In this document: one piece after another, positions 18,401-26,645 of the stretch | Position numbering within the stretch: the stretch's first letter is position 1 | Layout: each line of letters opens with the position of its first letter | Source: Gemmatimonadota bacterium | Lineage (GTDB): Bacteria > ARS69 | NCBI GenBank assembly: GCA_030747075.1 | Contig: JASLLL010000002.1 | Coordinates: 62,001-126,000, forward strand | Direction of reading: 5' to 3' | Length of the DNA: 64,000 nucleotides | Notes under the pieces: generated by a model | Told to the model about the DNA's origin: nothing | Databases searched by the model: none | What the model saw: only the letters and a program-made list of their open reading frames with translations | Translations under genes and position numbers: made by a program

Positions 18401-19487
18401 CGGCCGGGCGGCCCCACTCGGATGCAAGGAGTTCCTCGAAGAAAACGCGCGCCATCTCCGCATCCACAATCGGGGATGCGTCGCGAACATTGCCGACGGT
18501 CGCGACCGCGCCGCCGTCCGGGTGCAGAAGAAGCCGTTCCACCACGGCATCCTGATCGAACCCGCCCGCGAAGCAACTCAGCGTTACGAAGAGACCGGCC
18601 CTTCTCTCGCTGGCGTCCGCGGCCTCGGCCAGATCCCGGTGGAAGAGAAGCTCCAGCCCCGGACCCGAACCGAGGATGTCGTAGGAGCCGTGTCCGTAGT
18701 GCAACACCACGCCATGTCCCGCCGAAAGCGCCGCACGGGCGGAGTGGGCGCTCAACATCCCCTCCGACTCATACAACCCCGAGGACTCAAACCCGGACGG
18801 CAGGAGGTCCGCGATCTCCAGACAGGTGTCCCGCCCGTCGAGTTGCCCGGTGATCATCTCTCCCAGGAAGAGCGCCCGGGTGGCATGATCTCCCGGAGTG
18901 GCCTTTTCGTAGCGCCGGAGCTTGGCGAGGCAGATCCCCACCTCCGCGGGTGTCCTTGCAGGAACCCTGCCCACGACAAGATCCGGCAGGAGATCCGGGT
19001 TGTCCCCGTGAGCTTCTCCAATCAGGGAGTCTCCGTCGTCGTTCCATTCGCCATCGAGGCATTCGTAATACAGGTCGGTCGGAAGCATCCCTCCGATCCA
19101 CGGCACATAGCGCACTGGAACCTGTTCCGCATCTCCGCCCAGAACCGCCCAGCGAGTCCCCCAGCGCATTCGCGCATCCTGAAGGAACGCACGAATCCGA
19201 GCGGGCGTGTCCGCCCCCCCATAGCGCGATTCAATCCATACGAGGGTGCGAACCACCGTGGGGATTCCACGCATCGTCTCGCGTGCGGCGTAATCCTGGA
19301 ATGCACCGGCGAGGCTTTGGGTCGTCACCACGACCTGCTGAACGGGGATTCCCTCCAGCGACGGACCCGCAGCCGGATCGAAGGGGAGATCCGAGAGGCG
19401 ATCCTCACCGGGTGCCGCAAGAGCATACGACGCCGCCACCGCCAGGGGCAGGAGACCGGAAATCTGGAGGAGAAACCGCTTTTGCAT
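15498..19487 (-). CDS. Gingipain-type (C25) secreted protease with DxDGDG repeats and FlgD-like C-terminus
   Basis: A 1329-residue exported protein. Residues 1-25 look like a signal peptide. Residues 50-400 match peptidase family C25: TDLYYECLDGEWNDDGD near 137-153, catalytic His266 in YGHGS and Cys305 in LSCFAGGFD. Ig/CARDB-like beta domains follow (about 405-830). Then come eight repeats with ADLDGDG-type calcium loops (about 835-1230), resembling FG-GAP/VCBS blades of an integrin-alpha-like propeller. The last 90 residues form a FlgD Ig / type IX C-terminal domain (NPFRDQ..., HDVAGRRVACLL, APGVYFVRL). No propeptide is evident. A TGa-TACAAT promoter lies about 30 bp upstream. The natural substrate is unknown. 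Confidence 0.9.
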   Translation of the reverse strand: MQKRFLLQISGLLPLAVAASYALAAPGEDRLSDLPFDPAAGPSLEGIPVQQVVVTTQSLAGAFQDYAARETMRGIPTVVRTLVWIESRYGGADTPARIRAFLQDARMRWGTRWAVLGGDAEQVPVRYVPWIGGMLPTDLYYECLDGEWNDDGDSLIGEAHGDNPDLLPDLVVGRVPARTPAEVGICLAKLRRYEKATPGDHATRALFLGEMITGQLDGRDTCLEIADLLPSGFESSGLYESEGMLSAHSARAALSAGHGVVLHYGHGSYDILGSGPGLELLFHRDLAEAADASERRAGLFVTLSCFAGGFDQDAVVERLLLHPDGGAVATVGNVRDASPIVDAEMARVFFEELLASEWGRPAEAMAASRARLVSENPNAYRVSGARRFMYFGRSFLGFPTLSLHRGEPGTLRVDHPTVLSARRAPFPVRVTGAEDGLPVEGARVCLSKGDEDYAFGTTDETGRVLFQFRPEHHGVADLVVTAPGRVPYDAALPVNASASAHLVSAGWRGVGATGSGGEWRVQLAVENAGRVASPGGSVSLSAAGEGVVVMDGAGSVSVVAPGDTAWTTAFTLRSAACATDGDRLPVLLDGEPGSGLTSEPYLLSAELAEVVIAGMEIRGGRILPLLENRGSGSSGVLFASLTVAAGEGSVAEGEVTAGRLAPGEEVLLEPGFSASGPSGVTFRLDVECSRGTRVTRIVNLSPPAGASAASSSPRPESAVLSWTSGPSGDTAGYRILLPGRRGWRDAFGHLLRQGSVAEIPLPAGSRSAFAVIAVDSSGLASPDTAFGEARSNDPLLPGWPQRLDSVVGPTPLVPADLDGDGLPEIVLGSMWPSNAVHVFRASGSEWVDGDADPATAGHFGTTGGRVNAAPLVVDLDGDGRGEIVAASYDGFVYAWRTDGANAAPDPVPGWPVFHAATGLRSSPVAADVDGDGLPEIVTVAHDGRIRALEADGSLVPGWPRVTGRGGTGSTPAVADLDGDGRDDVVVSGTDSLLYALSGSGEDLPGWPVAMGAEGLASPVLADLDGDGTLEVIAPDEDGRIHAFRLSDGDGDGVADSCPGWPVSGASSEATIPSPAVADLDGDGFPEVIANANRRVCAWRADGTPLPGWPIPAAGNAANSPVVADLDGDGRLDVLVGRTDGTLTAHAPDGTVVPGWPWSFTEIPWATPAVADMDGDGDLDVLIGADDGRVRIVDAPGSAAYGTAPWPVYHGGADLAGVYRPLSDATALPPAGTSDSPAVLSLASPFPNPFRDQTLLRFALPETGPVTLTLHDVAGRRVACLLDERLLPSGDHSVVWDGHAARGGRTAPGVYFVRLALRGESESVRIVHLW

Positions 19488-19516
19488 GGGAACCCCGGGG
19501 GATCGGGAACCCGTTC

Positions 19517-19522
19517 ATTGTA
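19517..19522 (-). promoter_or_regulatory. Extended -10 promoter candidate for the C25 protease
   Basis: On the minus strand TGA-TACAAT (the -10 hexamer is 19522-19517) is preceded by a TG element, as in extended -10 promoters; no convincing -35 is seen. The C25 ATG follows 30 bp downstream, so the leader would be about 20-25 nt. Confidence 0.42.
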
Positions 19523-19576
19523 TCACCCATCGGGCGTAGCTGCCACCCGGCGCCATTCGAGCCGTCGCCCGCGTGT

Positions 19577-21166
19577 CTAATCGATGTATCCCAGCGCCTC
19601 CAGCTGTTCCATGTGCTCCTCGTCCAACTCCACCTGCTCCACGACTTCCGGCGCACGGAGCGAGTGCTCGTTGATGAGCAGGGCCAGCCGATCCAGCATC
19701 CCGTCCGATTCCTCCTGATCTCGACCGATGATGTTCGTCGTCTCGCCGGGGTCATTCTCCATATCGAAGAGAAGGTCGTCGTGTTCCCGGATGGCGCCTT
19801 TCATGTCCAGAATCAGAATGAACTTCCGCGCGCGCGTCCGGAGGCACCGGATGTCATAGGGGCCGTACTGCGTCAGGAGTTCCTCGCAGTAGGCGAACCG
19901 CTCGCCGCCGGAATCCGGTTCGGAAAGCCGGGGAAGCACCAGCGGGAGCGCGCTCCTCCCCCGGCTTCCCTCCCCTTTCGGAAGCCGCAGGAGTTCGAGA
20001 ATTGTCGGCAGAAGATCCACGCTGGAAACCACCTCCTCCACGACGCCTCTTGCACGCGGGAGGCGCGGCAGCCGAACGGGAGACGGAAAGGACAGGAGAA
20101 GCGGAACATGGATGGACTCGTCATACAGCGCGGAACCATGTCCGTAGGCCTCGTGGTCCCAGAACTCTTCGCCATGATCGGAAGTGTATACAAGCACCGT
20201 GTTCTCCAGCATCCCGCGTGCGGCCAGCTCTCCCGTGAAGTCCCGCAACCGGGCATCCCAGTAGCGGATGGACTCATCGTACTGCGCCACCATGTTCGCC
20301 AGCTCCGCGTCGTCCGCGCGCCCGTCGCGGACAACATTCCACCGGTCGATCGGTTCCGCCAGAGGGTCCGGCGGGAAGATCTTCTCCACCGAATCCGGGA
20401 CCGCATACGGAGCGTGCGGGTCCGTGTAGAAGAGGAAGCCGAAGAAGGGCGCGTCCCCCTCGCGCTCGTCCAGCCACTCCAGCGCGTTTCGATTCACTCG
20501 CGGCGCATGGACGGCCACGCTCGTCCCTTTCCCGAGCATCTCGTAGGTGTCAAAACCCTGATCGAACCCGTTCTTTGCGCTGACATGCGGGTTGGTGACG
20601 AAGCCGAAGGTGTCGTAGCCCGCCGACTTCAGATGCTCCGGGAGCAGCGTGAACCGGTCTGCGAGAACCCCGTTGTACGAGTCCACACCGTGTTCGCTGG
20701 GATAGATGGAGGCCAGAATGGACGGCGTCGATACAATCGTGTGAGACCCCTGTGAGAAGGCATTCGTAAAGATGATGGACTCTTCGCGAAGTTCCTCCAG
20801 GTACGGTGTGGTCGGCCGGTCGTATCCGTAGAGCGAGAGATGATCGGCGCGAGTGGTATCCGTCACGAGGAGGAGCACATTCGGGAGCGGTGTCGCGTTC
20901 CCGGGGAGGATTCGTGCGAAGATCGCCCCGGCGGCAAGAAGTGCCACGATCGGCGCAAGCGTCCGCCCGGCCCGCATCCAGCGCAGAGAGACCACCCGCC
21001 CGACGAGCCAGCCCGCAATCCCGGCACACGCGCCCAGGGCCAGGAAGAAGGCCCAATACGCGAGGCGCTGGTCGGGCGCAATCCCGCCCCACGCCAGAAG
21101 GCGAAGCTGGAGCAGCGCCGCAGCGAAACCGGTGGCAAGTCCGAGAAGAATGTTGAGCGCACTCAT
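19577..21166 (-). CDS. Membrane-anchored sulfatase-fold hydrolase
   Basis: A 529-residue protein with three N-terminal membrane helices (about residues 5-25, 35-57, 70-87) followed by a periplasmic alkaline-phosphatase-superfamily domain. Metal-site motifs are VTDTTRADHLSLYGYD near 101-116 and the later TSDHGEEFWDHEAYGHG. The nucleophile region reads SHTIVSTPSI, placing Ser146 where sulfatases have Cys or Ser, with no following Arg. The TM-anchored layout recalls LtaS/phosphoethanolamine-transferase-like enzymes, so transfer or hydrolysis of a phospho-group on an envelope polymer is as likely as desulfation. I chose the ATG at 21166; a TTG 12 codons upstream is weaker. Confidence 0.85.
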   Translation of the reverse strand: MSALNILLGLATGFAAALLQLRLLAWGGIAPDQRLAYWAFFLALGACAGIAGWLVGRVVSLRWMRAGRTLAPIVALLAAGAIFARILPGNATPLPNVLLLVTDTTRADHLSLYGYDRPTTPYLEELREESIIFTNAFSQGSHTIVSTPSILASIYPSEHGVDSYNGVLADRFTLLPEHLKSAGYDTFGFVTNPHVSAKNGFDQGFDTYEMLGKGTSVAVHAPRVNRNALEWLDEREGDAPFFGFLFYTDPHAPYAVPDSVEKIFPPDPLAEPIDRWNVVRDGRADDAELANMVAQYDESIRYWDARLRDFTGELAARGMLENTVLVYTSDHGEEFWDHEAYGHGSALYDESIHVPLLLSFPSPVRLPRLPRARGVVEEVVSSVDLLPTILELLRLPKGEGSRGRSALPLVLPRLSEPDSGGERFAYCEELLTQYGPYDIRCLRTRARKFILILDMKGAIREHDDLLFDMENDPGETTNIIGRDQEESDGMLDRLALLINEHSLRAPEVVEQVELDEEHMEQLEALGYID

Positions 21167-21220
21167 GCCCGGGAGCCTATCCGACCGCACGAAACGCGGC
21201 AAGCCGCGGAGGCGCGAAGA

Positions 21221-21928
21221 TCAGAACTGTCCCGGCAGCCCGGCACCCGTTCCGCCCGAGGCGTCGCGCCGGGAATCGAACGCCCGCCCCATCGCGACGC
21301 AGGCAACCACACGCCCGCCTGCCGCCTCCAGCGCACGCTGACACGCGCGGCGGGTGGATCCGGTCGTGACCACATCATCCACGACGAAAAGCGGAGGCGC
21401 GTCGGCTCCGGGGAAGGCGGCCCCCGCCTCAAACGCACCCCGGATGGCGGCGGCGCGTTCCTCGCGCGGGCGCCCGGCCAGCGGCGTTCCCCCCCGGACG
21501 CGACGAAGCCACCTCTCCTCCACGCGAAGGCCTGTCCGGTCTCCGAGCACTCTTGCGAAGTCCGCCGCCTGATTGAACCCGCGTTCGCGGTGCCGGGTCT
21601 TCGTAAGTGGAACCGGAACGAGGACCGCCCCGGGCAGCGGCGACACCAGGGCCGCCGCCTCCCTCGCCAGACGAAGACCCACACGCCGGTATCTTCGGTA
21701 CTTGGAGAACGCGAGCATTTCGATGAACAAGGCGTTCACCGAAAACGCGGCATGGACCCCCCGGCCCGCATCTCCGCGAACCGGAGAGAGGGAGGACCAG
21801 CACGACTCGCAGAAGATCTCCCGCGGCACGGCGGCACGGCCCCCACACCGGGGGCAGACGGGCGGCCAGAGGAGATCCAGAAGCGCGGTCGCATGGCTGC
21901 GGGCACAGGCGACGGCAAACCCGACCAC
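21221..21928 (-). CDS. comF: ComF-family phosphoribosyltransferase-like protein
   Basis: A 235-residue ComF/GntX-family protein. It has an N-terminal zinc-ribbon (CPRCGG and CESCW) and a C-terminal PRTase fold with the PRPP motif LFVVDDVVTTGST. The hallmark RHRERGFNQA lies between. ComF proteins support DNA uptake or recombination in several bacteria, but the reaction is not established. The GTG at 21928 has a GGAGG six bases upstream; a TTG two codons earlier would leave no spacing. It follows aroE by 69 bp on the same strand and is the last gene of the long minus-strand run. Confidence 0.9.
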   Translation of the reverse strand: MVGFAVACARSHATALLDLLWPPVCPRCGGRAAVPREIFCESCWSSLSPVRGDAGRGVHAAFSVNALFIEMLAFSKYRRYRRVGLRLAREAAALVSPLPGAVLVPVPLTKTRHRERGFNQAADFARVLGDRTGLRVEERWLRRVRGGTPLAGRPREERAAAIRGAFEAGAAFPGADAPPLFVVDDVVTTGSTRRACQRALEAAGGRVVACVAMGRAFDSRRDASGGTGAGLPGQF

Positions 21929-21997
21929 GAACAACCTCCGACGGGGAAGGTCGATGGTACGGACCGATCCTCCCGCGGACCACCCCTCCCCGGCGTG

Positions 21998-22837
21998 CTA
22001 TCCGTGCCGGGCCGCCTCCACCGCTTCGCGCATGGCGCGACGGTCCGCGGTGAAACCTGTCCACAGCTGGAAGGACCGCGCCCCCTGCGCCACAAGAAGC
22101 CCCGAGCCGTCATGAGCCGCGACTCCGGCCTCGCGGGCCGCACGCACGAGGTTCGTTTCCGGGTAGACCAGATCCATCACCAGACCGGCCCCCGCAAGAG
22201 AACCCGCCGCGAGCGGAAGCGCATCGGCCGGATGCATCCCGAGAGCCGTACAGTTCACGACCAGTCCTTGCGGGGATGCGTCGTCCCTTTCCACCACGGA
22301 CACGCGCTCCGCCCCGAGCGCGTTCGCCAGCTGCTCCGCCCGCGGTCGCGTTCGATTCGCGATCCAGACGCGCGGGCAGTTCGCCCGCAGGAGCGCCACG
22401 ACCACCGCGCGGGCCGAACCGCCCGCACCCAGCACCAGTGCATCTTCCCGGAGGAGATCGCCTCCGTCGGCCTCACGGACCCAGTCGAGGAAGCCGGGGG
22501 CGTCGGTGTTCTCCGCATGCCACCCGTGATCCGCTCGAACCAGCGTGTTTGCCGCACCGATCGCGCGCGCCTCCGCCGACGCCGTGGCCGCCCCCGCCAG
22601 CGCCCCTTCCTTGTGTGGAACCGTGACATTGATCCCGGCGATCCCCTCGAGGAAGAGATCGTCCATGGCGTCCGGCCATGAGGACGGGGGAATCTCCCGC
22701 GCCGCGTACTCTCCCGGGACTCCCGCCGCCCGGAAGGCCGCCGCCATCATCACGGGCGACAGCGAGTGCGCCACGGGGCAACCCACGACGAGAAACCGCG
22801 GACTCGGCCCCGTCGCGCGGCAGGGTTCGCCGGTCAC
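21998..22837 (-). CDS. aroE: Shikimate dehydrogenase
   Basis: A 279-residue shikimate 5-dehydrogenase (3-dehydroshikimate plus NADPH to shikimate), fourth step of the shikimate pathway. Motifs: the substrate site GCPVAHSLSP near residue 21, INVTVPHKEG with the catalytic Lys, GAANTL, ENTDAPGF, the Rossmann turn GAGGSARAV, and a C-terminal QG segment (LVAQGARSFQLWTG). The start is GTG at 22837, sharing bases with the lgt stop (GTGA), so translation is coupled. The frame continues far upstream through lgt and rodA, but that reading is antisense-like shadow and not part of this protein. Confidence 0.95.
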   Translation of the reverse strand: MTGEPCRATGPSPRFLVVGCPVAHSLSPVMMAAAFRAAGVPGEYAAREIPPSSWPDAMDDLFLEGIAGINVTVPHKEGALAGAATASAEARAIGAANTLVRADHGWHAENTDAPGFLDWVREADGGDLLREDALVLGAGGSARAVVVALLRANCPRVWIANRTRPRAEQLANALGAERVSVVERDDASPQGLVVNCTALGMHPADALPLAAGSLAGAGLVMDLVYPETNLVRAAREAGVAAHDGSGLLVAQGARSFQLWTGFTADRRAMREAVEAARHG

Positions 22838-23628
22838 GCGGAGGAGGTCCGGCTCCCGCCGACACCGCGAGCCAGGCCGTACACTGCAAACAGGAACACC
22901 GCCGCGGAAACCCACTGATTGAGTGTCAGCGGAACTGCGGCGACGGGAAAGGCGGTCGCGTCGTAGGTGCGCAGCGTATCCAGAAGCGTGCGAGCCACTG
23001 AGTAGAGCAGAAGGAAGGTCAGAAACAGGCTCCCCCGGCGCAGCGGCCGCCGATCCAGGAGCATCAGAAACGCGAAGAGGAAGAACCCGACCGCCGACGC
23101 ATACAGCTGCGCGGGGTGAACCGGCGTTCCGGCACTCAGCGGACTGCCGCTGTACAGATAGCAGCTGTCGGGGAAGACCACGGCCCACGACGCCTCCGTG
23201 GGTGCGCCCAGGCAGCAGCCGGAGAGATAGCAGCCGATCCGGGTCAGCCCCAGACCCAGCCCGATCGACGGGGCAATCGAATCCGCCGCCGCCCACGGGT
23301 CGATGCCCCATCGGCGCAACAGCCACATTCCCACCACCACGGCAGGAACCGCGCCGCCGTACATCGTCAGGCCGCCCTCCCAGGTCTTCAGAACATCCAG
23401 CCAGCGCCCGGCGAACTGCGCGGGATGCGCCGCCACAAAGAGGGCCCGCGCTCCCACGACCACACACGCAATGATCACCAGCGTGAGATCCATGATCTTC
23501 TCGGATGGAATCCCGCGAGCCTCCGCCCGCCGCGCGGCCAGCCACAGCCCCAGCGCAAACGAGAGGGCCAGAAGAAACCCGTAGGAGTGGATCTCCAGCG
23601 GTCCGAGTGAGAACAGCGTCTTGTGCAT
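22834..23628 (-). CDS. lgt: Prolipoprotein diacylglyceryl transferase
   Basis: A 264-residue inner-membrane enzyme that moves diacylglycerol from phosphatidylglycerol to the lipobox Cys of prolipoproteins. About seven helices are visible, with the family signatures YGFLLALSFALG at the N-terminus, TWEGGLTMYGGA (the Lgt glycine region) and RIGCYLSGCCLG, plus VHPAQLYAS. Substrates in this window would include the lipobox proteins at 7923 and 10749. It sits directly after rodA (stop at 23629, start at 23628) and overlaps aroE by a GTGA. Confidence 0.96.
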   Translation of the reverse strand: MHKTLFSLGPLEIHSYGFLLALSFALGLWLAARRAEARGIPSEKIMDLTLVIIACVVVGARALFVAAHPAQFAGRWLDVLKTWEGGLTMYGGAVPAVVVGMWLLRRWGIDPWAAADSIAPSIGLGLGLTRIGCYLSGCCLGAPTEASWAVVFPDSCYLYSGSPLSAGTPVHPAQLYASAVGFFLFAFLMLLDRRPLRRGSLFLTFLLLYSVARTLLDTLRTYDATAFPVAAVPLTLNQWVSAAVFLFAVYGLARGVGGSRTSSA

Positions 23629-24846
23629 TCAGATCCTCCGTCTCAGGCCGATCCCGAAGACAATCCCCAGCGATGCCATCGTCGAGATGAGCGATGTCCC
23701 CCCATACGAGAGGATGGGAAGCGGAAGCCCGGTCACGGGAACCAGCCCGAGCGTCACGCCGATGTTCACCAGCAACTGGAACGAGAGCATCGACAGGATG
23801 CCGACAACCGTCAAGCCGGCAAACGGGTCTCGAACGGATGCCGCGATTCGGAGTCCCCTGGCCACGAGCAGTGTGAAGAGCCCCAGCACGAACACCGTTC
23901 CCAGAAAGCCGAACTCCTCGCCGACAACGCTGAAGACAAAGTCCGTGTGCCGCGCCGGGAGAAATGCCAGCCCCTTCTGGGTTCCCTCCAGAAAGCCCAG
24001 TCCGGCGAACCCTCCCGACCCGATGGCCACCTTGGACTGGATGATCTGGTAACCCGCTCCGGAAGAGTACTGCGCCGGATCCACAAACGCGAGGATCCGG
24101 TCCTGCTGATAGGGTTCCAGCCGCCCCCAGAGGAGCGGCGTCCCGATCCCCGCCAGAAGGGACAGCACGACATAGAGGATTCGCTCTGCAAGATGGAAGC
24201 GTGCAAGGAACGCCAGGACCAGCAGGAACACGCTGAACACCACCCACGACGGCAGGCTGGAGGCGCAGACGACCGAGAGCGCCGGAGACACGGACAGGAG
24301 AATGTAGGGCGCGGAGATCCCGCTCCAGTAGAGCATCGCGGGGAGGATCGCGAGGAAGACCAGCGCGGTGCCGAGATCCGGTTCGCGAAGAACGAGCGCC
24401 GCCGGGAGAAATACCAGCGCACACGGCACCACCATCCCGAAGATGGACTCGCGTGGCTTTCTCCGGGAGGCCAGGACCCGCGCCAGCAGAAGCACGGTCG
24501 CGAGCTTCGCCGGTTCGGAGGGCTGGAACCGTACCCCGCCCAGGGTAAACCACCGGCGCGCGCCGCCCCCGGAGTCTCCCGCCACCAGGACCACCACCAG
24601 CATCCCCAGCGCAAGGACCTGAAGGACGGGTGACATCCGGTCCCACACGGCGTGCGGAATGGACGCGCAGACAAGAAACGCCACCATCCCGACTCCGGCA
24701 AAGAGGATCTGCCGCTTCCAGAGGCCGCTCACCGAACCGGGCGCTTCCCCCTGGCACGCGGAGTAGACGGCCACCAGTCCCGCGGCCACCAGCGCGAGAA
24801 ATGCCGCCAGGAAGATCAGGTCGAAGTCCTCCCGGGGTCGCGTCAC
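23629..24846 (-). CDS. rodA: Rod-shape SEDS peptidoglycan glycosyltransferase RodA
   Basis: A 405-residue SEDS polymerase with about ten membrane helices, which builds glycan strands during side-wall growth together with PBP2. Family marks: the ARRWFTLGGVRFQPSEPAKLA segment, an EPDLGTALV loop carrying the conserved Asp, and the C-terminal LPLPILSYGGTSL. The GTG at 24846 overlaps the PBP2 stop (GTGA). The order mreB-mreC-mreD-mrdA-rodA is the classic elongasome operon. Confidence 0.96.
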   Translation of the reverse strand: MTRPREDFDLIFLAAFLALVAAGLVAVYSACQGEAPGSVSGLWKRQILFAGVGMVAFLVCASIPHAVWDRMSPVLQVLALGMLVVVLVAGDSGGGARRWFTLGGVRFQPSEPAKLATVLLLARVLASRRKPRESIFGMVVPCALVFLPAALVLREPDLGTALVFLAILPAMLYWSGISAPYILLSVSPALSVVCASSLPSWVVFSVFLLVLAFLARFHLAERILYVVLSLLAGIGTPLLWGRLEPYQQDRILAFVDPAQYSSGAGYQIIQSKVAIGSGGFAGLGFLEGTQKGLAFLPARHTDFVFSVVGEEFGFLGTVFVLGLFTLLVARGLRIAASVRDPFAGLTVVGILSMLSFQLLVNIGVTLGLVPVTGLPLPILSYGGTSLISTMASLGIVFGIGLRRRI

Positions 24847-26645
24847 GACACACCTCTTCGGCTCAGGCGAACCTCCTCCAGGAGGGCGCGAACGAGGGGG
24901 ACGGCGACCTCTCCGCCGTGCCCACCGCCCTCCACGATCAGGGCAAACGCCACTTCCGGCGCGTCCGCGGGCGCGTACCCCATGAACCACGCGTGGGGGC
25001 TCCCGTGTGAATTCTCGGCGGTGCCCGTCTTCCCGGCGGGCATGAATCCGGCAATCCGGCAGCCGCGCCCCGTGCCCTCGTCATCCGTGACGGTTCGAGC
25101 CATTCCTTCGCGAAGGGCCTTCCATGTCTCACTGCTCAGATCCCAGTTCGGGGGGGACGGCGCGGCGTCCTGGTCTGCCCGTTGCGGAGACCGCACGAGG
25201 CGTGGTGTCGGGACACGCCCGCCCGTCGCAAGCACCGCCGCATGGCGCGCCATCTGAAGCGGCGTCACCAGAAGTTCGCCCTGCCCGATGGCGAGATTCA
25301 GGTGGTTCCCCCTCGTCCAGCGGCCGCGCCCGTAGCGCTGATCAAACCACGCCGTGTCCGGGGTGTTTCCCGCGAGTTCCGTCGGCAGGTCGATCCCGGT
25401 GGGCGACCCGAGACCGGCACTTCGCGAATGCCCGGCCAGAGAGTCCAGATCAAACCGCTCGCCCAGCTGGTAGAAGTACGCATCGCACGACCGGAGGAAC
25501 GCGCCCACCAGAGAGAGCGACCCGTGGCCATCCGCGTCCCAGCACCCGTACCATCGATTCCCGAACTGGTAGCCCCCCCGGCACGGAACCCATGCCGGGT
25601 TTCCGGGGCGTATGATCCGATCCTCCAGCGAGACGGCTGCGGTGATCGCCTTGAAGGTAGAACCGGGCGGATAGACCGCCTGAACGCACCGGTTGAGAAG
25701 GGGCAGTTCCGCGCTCTCGCGGAGACGCTTCCAGCTCGGGGCGTCAATCCCGGTGGCAAAGGGGTTCAGGTCAAACGCGGGAGCGGATGCGAGGACCAGC
25801 ACCCCCCCGGTCTCCACTTCAAGAAGGCACGCCGCCCCGCGCACTCCAATCAGCAGCGATTCCGCAACCGCCTGCAGCCGCGCGTCGAGATGCAACTCCA
25901 GCGTCTCTCCGGGTTGCGGCGGCACGGGATCCCGCCCGGGGAACATTCCCACGACCCGGCCGACGGCATCCACTTCGCTGTATCGCTCGCCCTCGCGTCC
26001 GCGCAGACGCGCCTCATAGAACCTCTCGAGTCCCGTACGCCCCAGAAAGTGCCCCGCCCGATAGCCTTCCGTCTGCAGCGAGGCCACTTCCTCCTCGGAG
26101 ATCTCACCGACATGACCGATCGCGTGCGCGGCCAGCGACCCATGCGGATAGAACCGCGCATGCGCGACCTCCACCGTCACGCCGGGGAGTTCCGCCCCGC
26201 GCTCCGCAATCTGAGACACCTGTTCGAAACTCGCGTCTCGATACAACACGCGCGGCAGGCGGTCCGCGCCTCCGCCGAGGCGGTCGCGCACCTGAAGGGG
26301 GTCCATCTCCATCACGGAACACAGAAGAGCCACACAGGCGGAGTCGGGAAGCGCCTCGCGCGGGACAGCCAGCACGGTAAAGCTCGGACGCGTATCAGCC
26401 AGCACCTCTCCGTTCCGGTCCACAATGAGTCCGCGGGGAGCATCCACCCACTCTCGACGCACGCGGTTCTTCTCCGAACGGAGGGTGTACTCCTCCACTC
26501 CGAGCACCTGAAGCTGGAAGAGACGCGCACCCATTACGGCGACTCCGGCCAGGAGGAGAACCGTCAGGAACCGGGCGCGACGAACGCGCTCCTCCTGCAG
26601 CGGGGAGTCAGCGGAGGCCACGGGCCGGTCCCCGGTTCCATCCAA
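24843..26645 (-). CDS. mrdA: Penicillin-binding protein 2 (elongation transpeptidase)
   Basis: A class B PBP of about 600 residues. One N-terminal membrane helix (about 25-45) is followed by a dimerisation domain (RGLIVDRNGEVLADT) and a transpeptidase domain with the acyl-Ser motif PPGSTFKA (Ser near 329), SCD near 386 as in other PBP2s, and KTGTAE. It cross-links peptidoglycan in the elongasome. Start uncertain: TTG at 26645 has a GGAG seven bases upstream and is used here; GTG at 26621 and TTG at 26660 are alternatives. All overlap the end of mreD. The stop overlaps rodA. Confidence 0.93.
   Translation of the reverse strand: MDGTGDRPVASADSPLQEERVRRARFLTVLLLAGVAVMGARLFQLQVLGVEEYTLRSEKNRVRREWVDAPRGLIVDRNGEVLADTRPSFTVLAVPREALPDSACVALLCSVMEMDPLQVRDRLGGGADRLPRVLYRDASFEQVSQIAERGAELPGVTVEVAHARFYPHGSLAAHAIGHVGEISEEEVASLQTEGYRAGHFLGRTGLERFYEARLRGREGERYSEVDAVGRVVGMFPGRDPVPPQPGETLELHLDARLQAVAESLLIGVRGAACLLEVETGGVLVLASAPAFDLNPFATGIDAPSWKRLRESAELPLLNRCVQAVYPPGSTFKAITAAVSLEDRIIRPGNPAWVPCRGGYQFGNRWYGCWDADGHGSLSLVGAFLRSCDAYFYQLGERFDLDSLAGHSRSAGLGSPTGIDLPTELAGNTPDTAWFDQRYGRGRWTRGNHLNLAIGQGELLVTPLQMARHAAVLATGGRVPTPRLVRSPQRADQDAAPSPPNWDLSSETWKALREGMARTVTDDEGTGRGCRIAGFMPAGKTGTAENSHGSPHAWFMGYAPADAPEVAFALIVEGGGHGGEVAVPLVRALLEEVRLSRRGVS

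Noticed and set aside
17241-19580. Long plus-strand reading antisense to the C25 protease (also 53862-56198 and 59043-61265)
   Set aside because: They lie opposite genes with strong family motifs, are Arg/Pro/His-rich and have no recognisable domain.
22838-24853. Possible large fusion of aroE with an upstream 670-residue segment on the minus strand
   Set aside because: The frame is open through lgt and rodA, but those genes match their families in other frames at the same place; the segment is Arg/Gly-rich shadow. aroE starts at the GTG overlapping the lgt stop.
24843-26645. SCD in place of SxN as a damaged PBP2 active site
   Set aside because: SxD is the normal second motif in the PBP2 subfamily, so it is not unusual.
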